Source of the DNA: Rattus norvegicus
Lineage: Eukaryota; Chordata; Mammalia; Rodentia; Muridae
Length of the DNA: 64,000 bases
Assembly: GCF_036323735.1 (NCBI RefSeq)
Contig: NC_086029.1
Span: 48,731,357 to 48,795,356 of the forward strand
Direction: 5' to 3'
In this document: positions 48,901 to 60,200 of the stretch, piece after piece
How positions within the stretch are numbered: position 1 is the first letter of the stretch
How the letters are laid out: every line of letters begins with the position of its first letter
The notes under the pieces: generated by a model
The model's input: the letters and a program-made list of their open reading frames with translations, nothing else
What the model was told of the DNA's origin: nothing
Databases searched by the model: none
Translations under genes and position numbers: made by a program

Positions 48901-51900
48901 TGCGAAGAATTCAGGCAGTAAAAATGGGAAGCTGGATGGCTATTAACGCACAATGTCAGTCACATTTGTGCCGTGCATGAGGTCACTTACTTGATAAACT
49001 TCAGAAGCTGGTCGGTTATTTTTTTAGCTGATCTTGCAATTACACTTTCAGGTTCATTAAATGTTCTTGCATTATGCTCTATATATCGGACTTCCCAAAT
49101 TAATGCAGATAACCGCCTTAAACAGAAAAGTAACTTATTTTAAAAATAAAAATAACCAACATCTAGCAATGTGAGCCTATTCAGTGAGTGACAGCACACC
49201 TTCAAGAAATCATTAGTGCATGGGTAATAAATAACTTAATGTTATAATCAGAGCATTACATTAGACAGTGAATTACAGAAACTAATTAACTACTTAAATC
49301 ATACATGTGTGTGCAGTCTGTCTGTCTGTGTGTGTGTGTACACGCGTGTGCGCGCGCCTGTCTGTCTGTCTGTCTCTCAACAAAACAGCCTTTCTATTTT
49401 TCTACCATGCCTATCAGCACCTTTTGAAGCTGTTAAAACTTTAACAAATGGGGCCGGGGAAATTACTCAGTACATACAATTGCTTCTTGCTGTACAACCA
49501 TGAAGTCCTGATTGGATCCTACAACACCCATGTAAAACTGAGGTAAGCACGGCTGCGACTGTCTCTAACTCCAGCACTGGAGATAAGAGACAGGCAGATC
49601 CCAAGAGCCCACTACGCAGTCAGGTGGCCCCAGTGTCTTATGGAAGAGACCCAGTATCAAGGGAGTAGGGAGAGTGCACCAGAGAAATCCGCAGAGCAGT
49701 CTCCCTGTGCTCACCCATTCCTCACTACAGAACAAGTGTGCACTGTTAACTTTTGAGTCAGTTTTATTACAAATAGGTTTCTAATTCAAACAGACATATG
49801 ACTATATATATAGATATAGATATACATGCTATAATTGTGGATTAGTATTTATATACTACAATAATTTCATCAAGTAACAGAAGTATAAAAACTAAAATAC
49901 CATCAATTACTATAAAAACCATTACAAATAAGTGACTTTTAAAATGACTGATGATGCAGAAGCCAATAACAAAGCCGATCCATCTGGGAAATAATCCTGA
50001 CTCAGAACGGGCAGGTACAATTATTAACTCAGGAAATCTTTTAAATGTAGCAGCTAAGATTTTAAATCAGAGAAAGACGGCAAGATTCTAACCATCCCAA
50101 TCTTGGCTACAACTCAAGATAAGCATTAAAGATTTGGATCACATTTCTTCTACTTCAAAAAAAGGCATTTACATCACAAAGTAGTATATACCTAGATCTC
50201 TACATGCAGTATCAAAAAAATGAATTATATTGTTTCCTAAGTTTTTTTCCATTTTTCCTGAGTAATAATATAAAAGTTGTAATTAAACTAGAAAGTTCAA
50301 TGGATAAGAACACTTGTTGCTCTTGCAGGAGTTCATTTGCAGAACCCACATGGGGGATAATCACACCATCCCTAAGTACCTTCCAGGAAGTGCAACTCCC
50401 TCTTGGAACCTGCATACACACAGACAAATAAATAAAAATCCTAAGAAGTGAAGTTCTACACACACACCCAAACAACTGAGGAACAAAGTTTGGTGTGTCA
50501 CCTTATGTCTGACTACCCACACCTACTCAAACACATGGAACAAGCACCCCCAACAGAAAAGTATATCCGCCAGCACCCAAAGCCTACACGCTAATTACCA
50601 GCAACCTGCACATCTGCTGCATTAGTGACTGTGGCCTCACAGCTCTCTGTGGCACTTTTGCAATGATTCACTACAAACCTGTAAAATCGATGAACAAGCC
50701 TCATTCGGATTGTGTAGAGATCAGTAGGATAGGCCACCACTGTGCAGTATTTTGGATATGTACACAGGTCCACCGGGCCTGCAAAAGCTGCTGCTATATC
50801 TGGAAGAGAAAGGAACAGTCCAAGATTCTTTTTTTTTTTTTTAAAGATTTATTCATTTATTATATATGAGTACACTGTAGCTGTCTTCAGACACACCAGA
50901 AGAGGGCATTGGATCTCTTTACAGATGGTTGTGAGCCACCATGTGGTTGCTGGGATTTGAACTCAGGATCTCAGGAAGAGCAGTCGGTGCTCTTAACCAC
51001 TGAGCCATCTCTCCAGCCCCAGTCCAAGATTCTTAACAATGAATTCCTCACCTATAGGTGATATCTAGGTACAAACTATTTCAGAGAGAGAGAGTTCCAC
51101 TTAATGTAGCCCCTGAACCAAGAAGAATCAAATAAAGGACGGAACCTCAATTAATTCTTTTATGGAAAACTTAAAACTTGGGCTTTCAGCCTGAGGAAAC
51201 TCACCAAGGTTTAAGAGCTGGTCTATGCCACTGATGATCCGCTCACACTCCTCATCTCTTGACCTCTGGCCCCATTCACCATCTTGTGGTTTGTAGAGCA
51301 ATTTCTCTAGTTCATCTGAAGTGACAGAGATGCTTGCTCCCAATTCTTCTGGAGGATCGACTATGAATTCCATTTTAAAGACAATGAAAGAAGAAACAGA
51401 TGAGCAGGTAGAGTCAACTTTTTTTTAAAGAATTATTTATTCATTTTACATGCATGAGTACACTGCAGCTGTCTTCAGACACAGAAGAGGGCACCAGATC
51501 CCATTACAGATGGTTGTGAGCCACCATGTGGTTGCTGGGAATTGAACTCAGGACCTCTGGAAGAGCAGTCCATGCTCTTAACCGCTGAGCCTCTCCAGCC
51601 TGAGTCAACTTCTAAATTCAATGAATACTACACTCAGTCCATCGGAAAAGCTCTCAAACTTGGCTGCCTCTACTGCTGAAAGCAGACTCAAGCTGGGTGG
51701 TAACGGATCACACCTTTAACTCCAGCACCTGGGAGGGCAGAGGCAGGTGGATCCTCTGTGAGTCCCACAACAGCCTAGTCTACACAGAGTAAGTCTCAAA
51801 ACACTGGAGAAAAGAAAAGGCAGATCTTCAACTTTCTAATTTCTTCACTGATGTTGCAAACTTTACTTGAAGTAAGCACAAATTATTGCCCAGTGAAATC

Positions 51901-54174
51901 TGAAAAGAACCACCACCACCAAGGCAACCTTAGCCCAGAGAGTTCAGAAAGCAAATCTCTGCAGACAACTTAAAGGTCAAAGAGTAGGTAGGGGTTGGGG
52001 ATTTAGCTCAGTGGCAGAGCGCTTGCCTACGAAGCACAAGGCCCTGGGTTCGGTCCCCAGCTCCGGAAAAAAAAAAAAAAAGTTCAAAGAGTAATTCCTA
52101 AAAGCTCAAGACATGGTCTAGAGATGCAGCTCAACGGATACAGAGCCTGCCTAGCTCTTTGTGGGTTTCACCCCTAACCTTCATAATACCAGGTGTGATG
52201 GTGCATACCTACAATGCTAGTGTGTGTGTGTGTGTGTGTGGGGGGGGTTTCAGAAGCCAAAGGCCGCCCACAACCATGCACGCACGCACGCACGCACGCA
52301 TGCCGACCTCAATACATAAATGGCTAAAATATACACACTCTCTCTCTCATGACAAAATGGATAAAATAATTCCACCAACATAAAGGGCTAATTCCTTTAA
52401 CTGAAGGAAGCACATAAATAGAGACTGAAATAGTAGGGGTGGAGATAAGACCTCTTAGGGAGAAATTCAAACATAATTCAAAATATTTATTTTCATTAAA
52501 TGCAAGTTCTAAAACACAGACAAGTAGTGGCATCTAGCCAGATGTGGTAGGCATACCTTCAACCCCAGGACAGCCAGGGCTACCCTCTGTATAGGTAATG
52601 ATGGTTTTGGAATACTAATTGACAGGAGTGGATCATGGTCTTATGAAAAACATTCCAACAGATTCTAATCTAAAGGCTGAATGCAACAGTGCTCATGGCA
52701 ACTCTCAAAATATTTAAAATTCCAGGAATATGCTTTATAGAACATCGGCTGCTGATTTCTTTGTGTGATCTTTGAAGTTGTGATCAGGAAGAGTGAAATC
52801 TCACTCTTGTTCCAATTCTGGAAGGAAAAGCCTTAAGGTATAAACGGTAAACGAACCTATACGATTTCTGATTTCCATGCTGCCATCTTCGAGCAACAGA
52901 AAAAGATGAGAAGATCCAGCTCTCTCCTCCAGCCGAGCAAGATGCCCAAAGAAAAGAAGGCCAAGGGGAAGAGGTGGCCCCAGCCCCCACCGTCGTCATC
53001 AAGAAATAGGAGGCCAAAAAGGTGGTCAATCCTTTGAGAAAAGGTCCAAGAAAAGGCAGGACATCCAGTCCAAAAGAGATCTCACACGCTTTGTCAAATG
53101 GCCCCACTACATCAAGCAAAGAGCCATCCTCTATAAATGGTTCACAGTACCTCCTGCCATTAACCAGTTCCCCCAGGCCCTGGACGGGCAAACAGCGACT
53201 CAGCTGCTTAAGCTTGCCCACAAGTACAAGCCAGAGACAAGGTAGGAGAAGAAGCAAAGGCTACTGGCCCGTGCTGAGAAGATGGCCCGCGCTGAGAAGA
53301 AAGCTGCTGGCAAAGGGGACGTCCCAACTAAGAGACCACCTGTCCTCCGAGCAGGGGTCAATACAGTCACCACCTTGGAGGAGAACAAGAAGGCTCAGCT
53401 GGTAGTTATTGCCCACGATGTAGACCCCATTGAGCTGGTGGTTTCCCTGCCTGCCCTTTGTCGAAAGATGGGGGTGCCCTACTGCATCATCATCAAGGGA
53501 AAGGCCAGGCTGGGGCGCCTGGTCCACAGGAAGACGTGCACCACTGTTGCCTTCACACAGGTTAACTCGGAAGACAAGGGAGCTCTGGCTAAGCTGGTGG
53601 GAGCTATTAGAACCAATTATAATGACAGATGTGACGAGATCCGCTGCCATTGGGTCCTAAGCCTGTGGCTCACATTGCCAAGCTGGAAAGGGCAAAGGCT
53701 AAAGAACTCACCAGTGAACTGGGTTAAATGGACACTAAGTTTTCTGTACATAAATATAATTACAAAATTATCTTTCCCCTCCCCCCCAAAAATACAACAG
53801 CAAGATTTAGCACTTCTGTAATCTACTTCACAGTTATGTTCAGTAAGAAAAGCAGAGGATCTAGGAGAGGCACCGACAGAGAGGACTTCGGTAACACTCA
53901 TTTAGAAGCCATGGGTGGCACTCCAGCGTCACTGTCACTTCCTGATCTTCCCAACAGCCCCAGTTTAACTCCTAGGACCTACCTCAGTGGCTTGTAAATG
54001 CCTTTATGTCTAGGTACCGAAAATCTGACGCCCTCTTGTGGCTTGACGATGCCAGCACTAGGATGGCAAATTCACATCATGCAACCACACAATAAATATT
54101 AAAATACCACCCTCACACACACAGGAGGGAGGGGGGAGGAGGAAGGGAGGGATGGCGGGAGGGAGGGAGGGAGG

Positions 54175-54263
<89 letters not shown>

Positions 54264-57200
54264 TATAAGAAAAGCTCAAAGGAAAACTGAGGGACATGCC
54301 AGGAAATACCTGATAACTGCCCTGTAGCGAGAAGACTAGGAGAGCAAAGACTAAAGGCTATGGCTTGAACAATTGCAGCCAGCACCGTCCAGGAACAACA
54401 GTAAGACAGGACAAATGGAAGCAGGCCCTACATTAGTGCTGTGCCAGTGATGACTGTCTGACTAACAACAGACCTGACCAAGCAGATAAAATGGCTGAAC
54501 AGTTCTTCCTAATACTTGTGCGTCTGAAATTATTTAAAAACAAAGGTTTTATAAGTACATTAAGACAGTGATAACAAAAGTATATATTGAGAAAACTCTG
54601 ACACATTGTGGACATGGGGAGACACTCTTGAACATGACAATGGAGGAAAACATGTCTGTGACTAGAAGATGGTCACCAGGTACTACAAGCTACACGCCTA
54701 TAACTATTAATATATGTACACTAACAAGCATCAAAGTTAGCTAGACTAATCTACACAGCATGGTCACTGGCTCTGAATATACATACCTTACTAAAAGCAG
54801 GCACAAACAGTACTTAAGGAGACTGGCCACAGACTGAGAACCTAATCACTTTAGACAGGTTATATAAAATCTTCAGCATTAAACATCTCCTTTGCAGAAG
54901 TGTCACTAAAGCCATTGCCATCAGGGAAAGAGGAACACAGCTGACATGGGACACTAAGTGCTGGAAGGGACATGGTTTACTGATCTTGCTGTCTTTACAT
55001 ACAGTAAAATGTTTTTTCAGACCAGTACATACTAGCCTAAGTTATAAACTCAAAAGAATATCATATCACAAACCAGGTGTGGTGGTGCATGCCTTTAATC
55101 CCGGCACTCAGAAGACAGAGGCAGACAGACTCTGTGAGGTCGAGGCCAGCCTGGTCTACAAAGCCAAGTCCAGGATAGCCAGGGCTCTGTTACAGTGACA
55201 AATCCTGCCTTGAAAAACAAAACAAAAAGGGTATATCACAAGGATCATCACTGGTGATTTCACGTTATTAAAAAAATAGCGAGGTTTTGGAATAACAGGT
55301 ATCCTTGTTAAATTATGTAAGTATAAATGATAATTAAAGTAATGAAAAAATGTTAACAGTTGCTATTCTGAAAGGCAGAGCAGGAACAACTCAATACAGC
55401 CTTCACAAGGGGCAACAGACATCAGCAAACCTGACCACCCCAAAGAAAATGAACTCCAGCTACTACCAGGTCCTTGCAGAGTAGGGGCAAAATAGTCAGT
55501 GCTGGAGAAGGGACTGCACTTCAAGATACAGTTCAAGAGCACAGATGGGCAGGCAGAGAGTGAGTTAGATCTGCTCCTCTTAAGGAAAACAGGACAAGAC
55601 AGGATGAGTGAGTAAAGAAGGGACACATGTGCTCCAGGCAAAATGGTCATGTGACAATCGATGCTAAAACACCCATAACACAGATGTCAAGACCAAAAGG
55701 AACAAGAAAATAGGCAAACTGTTTTCTTCTAGCCAAGTTCTAAGACTGTAACTGACAGCTTCAGGAAATTTATAGACAGTCACAAACATGTCCTACTATG
55801 TACACAGTTATGACAATTACATACCATTGTCAGGAATCGGTTCCATGTCCCATGGGCTAAGCTTTTCAATCTCGGTGTTGTCCCACCTGTTTAACAAAGA
55901 ACAAATGAAGCACCGGTTAGCCTTTCCCCAAAACAACTACAAGACTAGCAAGGCACCAGATACAGAGGAAATATGGAAGTCAGCGGTCTCACTGCAGTAA
56001 GTACATCTCTAACATCGATGTCAAAAGAGTTGAGAAAGATACAACAAAAGCAAAGTACTGCCACTGTGGTGGTTCACAGCGTGAGCGGCAGCACAGGGGG
56101 AGAGTGCCAGAACAGCCAGGTCGACATAAGTAAAACCCTATCTCCAAAACACAAAGGCCAAGATCCAAACCCAAACCCAAACCCACAAAGTGCAAAGCCT
56201 GATGCAAGGGCTAAAAAGATGAGCCAACAGTTAGGGGCACTGGCTGCTCTTCCAGAGGACAAAGACTTAATTCCCAGCCCCCACATGGCAGCTCACAACT
56301 CTCTGTAATGTAACTCCAAGTGGCCTCCAAGGGAACCAAGCAAAATGGTGTGTACATATGGTGCACACAGGCAAAATATCCACCCACATAAAAATAAATT
56401 ATGACAATTTTTGTAAGGTTTACAAAAACATCAGAACCTCTATGAGACCTTTCTCAGTGAGGTAAAAATACACAAGACACTGTGGAAGCATGAATGTCAG
56501 GTTTTGATCTATACAGTCAGCAGAACGGTGAAGGCCTTCTGTATTTTACTAATGATACAGTATCAATGCTGAACTGTGACTGACTCAGAAATACTAGACA
56601 CTCTGGAGCTCAGACTGAATCAATGGCTTAAAATGACACTGGCCTAAAGCATGCTAGTTACCTGTGATCTGAGATGTTTTCTGTAAACAAACCTAACACC
56701 GTAACACTGGAAATGACTGTCAGGATTCTGTATACCAACCTAACACTGTAACACTGGAAATGACTGTCAGGATACTGTGGTTGATATGGCTCTTGACTCA
56801 ACACAGTTCCAAACCACCAAGCATCATCAATTATAGATCGAAATCTGTCGCCTGTAAAAGAAATGATCAAGTCTGAGGCATGCATTTGCAAACACTATGT
56901 ACGCCTTTTACCTATGAAATACCGCAATACACAAAGAACAGAGATCAAGCATAAAGTTTAAGAAAATTCAAAATCCTCAGGGTTAAGGGCACATCACGGA
57001 GGGTGCTGAAGCTCTGTATTCCACCAGCACACGAGGAGAGGGACAAGACTAATGTCACCTCACTACTGTGTGCGGAGGATTACGGCCCCCTTATGCTTAC
57101 TTGTCGCTACAAACACAGCATAAAATGTGCTCTAAAACCTATCAAAAACCCAGGAGCAACTGGAGTTTGGGAGCAGTGAGACAGGTTAATGGATGAAGGA

Positions 57201-60200
57201 AGCACCTGGCTCCATCCTGAAACCCTGAGCTCAATCTCCAGGGACTCGGGAATGACCTTCCGAAAATCCTGACCTCACTGGAGCCTACTTACAAGCATAA
57301 AATAAGTAAATTTTAAAATAAAAAGTTAAAAATCAAGTCTGAAAGTACTCTGAACCATTAAAAATGCATTATGATTATTATTTAAAAGAACTACATAGCC
57401 ATTAATCAATCCTACCATTTTATAGTAATTCAACAGTAAGAAAGCCAATCCTTCTAACAGGCTTTTGCAGAGGATCCTCTACAAATCAAACAAAGGGTAG
57501 AATGGGTCTGGGGTAGAGCTGTGTCCTATCCCTATTATCCCTATCCCCTACCCCCCCACACCCCCACACACAATGTAGTTATTATCCTGCAGGAGTGGCT
57601 CAAGACTATAAGGATTTAAATGTATCCTACAACTACAGTGAATCCTGATTGGACTTCATTCAGTCAATTAAAATTCCACCCATTTCATCTATGCCTTGTA
57701 CACATAAGCTAGCAGAGTGTTTTATAAACAGCAAATTAAGTCACCCACATCCAGCTCTCTGACCACTCTTGTGAGTTCCAGGCCAGCTATAGCCACAGTG
57801 AGACCCTGTCTCAAAGGACAACTTTGAAGAGATAGATGGCTCAGTGGTTAAGAGCACTGAGTGCTTTTCCAGAGGTCCAGAGTTCAATTCCCAGCACCCA
57901 CATGGTGGCTCATAACCATCTGTAATGGGATCTGATGCCCTCTGCTGGTGTCTGAAGAGAGCTACAAGATAATCGTGAACTGTAAAGCTGACAGCAGAGC
58001 AAGCAACTTCCTCTAAACACAAGGACTATGGGGGGCTTAGGGGGAGGTGTGATGTGGGGGTCAGGACAACTTCCAGGTGTCACTGGTTCTACATACCATG
58101 TGGATTCTAGAGACCAGACTCCAGCTATCAGGCTGGGATACAGGGGGACCATCTAAGCCATCCTACTGATCCAAATGTCTGCATTTCTTTTTGTTTCTAA
58201 GATTTTTTTTTTTTTAAAAAACAGGGTAGAGGTGGCAAGTAGGGTAAATCCATAAACAAAGAACATGCATGCATGTAGAAAGGAGAGTGTGGGTGTCAAA
58301 TCCCCTGGAGATGAAGTTACAGACAGTTATGAGCTGCCTGGCATGGGCGTTTGGAATTCAACTCCGTTCCTATGGAAGAGGAGCAAGTGTCCGTTAACAG
58401 TTGAGTCGTCTTTCTGGCTTGTCTACTTACTAAAGGACCAGTTCCTCAAGTCCTATCACTTAACTCACATTGTTTGTCTTATCAAAAGTAAAATACTGTG
58501 GGTACTCCACAACATGTTTTCTTTTTCTTTCTTTTTCTTTTTTTGGAGCTGGGGACCGAACCCAGGGCCTTGTGCTTGCTAGGCAAGTGCTCTACCACTG
58601 AGCTAAATCCCCAACCCCCCACAACATGTTTTCAAGACAAGGTCTCTCTGTATAGCCTTGACTGTTCAGGAACTTGCTCTGTAGACCAAGCTGACCTCAG
58701 ACTCAGACCCACCTGTCTCTGCCTCCTGAGTGCTGAGATTAAGGTTGTGCTCCACCACCACTCAGCTTGCACCACAATATATTTTGTGTTAAATTAGGAA
58801 TTATTTTTTTAACCATCAAATTAAATGGTTTATAAATATTTTAAATTTAAGGTAGTTCTAAACCTTCCAAATGCTGCATCCTTTAATACAGTTCTTCAAG
58901 TTGTGGAGATCCCAGCCATAAGGTTATTTCTATTACTACTTCATAATTTTTTGCTACTGTTAAAAATTGTAAATATGCAACCCCGATGAAAAGACCATTC
59001 ATCCCCAGGGTCTCAACCACAGGTTGAGAAGCAGTTTTAAACCCTACTGAAGTACAAAATAAACAAGTACTACATTAAAGATAACTGCATATAGCTAAAT
59101 GTGAGGCACATGCCTTTACCACAGTACTCGGGAGATAGAAGCAAAGGTGGGTGGTTCTGGGAGTTCCAGGTGAGCCAAAGCTACCCTGCCTCTAAAATGA
59201 GAACAAGACAGTCTTTTCCAATCATGCACAAAATAAGCAGAAGCAATGTCATTAGCTAAGAAGTCTATAAGGAATAGGTACCAGTTAGCACAAGCACTAA
59301 GCAGACGCATTTCAAGGTCACTTATGCTTCTAGAAATTGTTTATATAAACCATAAATCAAAGTACTCTGTGCAGTGAAGACTTTGTAACTCAGTAAGGAC
59401 AGACAGACTTACTAGGCTGCCAGTTTCTCTGTCTTGCTTCATCATAAAATTGGCGCAACACAAGAAAATCAATAACATCTGGCATATCATGATATCTAAA
59501 AGAAAATTAAAAATTACCACAGTGGAAAGCAGCAATATTCAAAAGACTCAGGTACTATCTTATCTGTCATCTCAAACTTCTGGGTACATGTGCACAGAAA
59601 GGGTAGATTTCAGGGGACCATCTTGGGTATCATTCCCTAAATGCCACCCACCTCGTTCTTTAAGACTAGTCTGGAGCTTGCCTGGCAAGCCAGTGAGTAC
59701 CAGGTATCCGCCTATCTCTTCCTGCCCAGCTTGGTGGAACTTGGGCTTTTCTCGGCTGAGCCATCTTCCCAGGCATATCTAACCATAGCTGATAAAGGGT
59801 ACTAGACATGACTCCTTTAATAAGTGCTTTTAGGGCAATATAAGGACTAAGTTCAGATTGCCAAGGTCCACACGGAAGTCAGAGGTAAATGCTAAGAAGG
59901 CAGAGAAAGCCAGAAAGGTAGATCCCTAGCCGGCTAGCCTAACCAAACAGTGAGCTCCAGGTTTAGTGAGGGACCCTGTCTTCATTTTCAGTCTCCAGAA
60001 CAGCAACGTGCAATGTGTGCTCAACTGGGATCAGCACATCCAATCCTCAATCATGTGTGACTAGGAACCACCATGTGACAAATTTCCTGCAGAGGCTCTC
60101 ATCTTCTACCTGTGTGAGCACTGTGAAAAACCACCCAAGCAGCAGACTCCCTGCCTAACTGCTGCCTGGACGGCCTTTGCACAGTGATCCACATGCCTAA

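Noticed and set aside
53282..53821. Functional 179-residue L7a-like protein
   Set aside because: It lacks the N-terminal third, loses frame near 53,650 and sits in an intronless retrocopy with an upstream in-frame stop.
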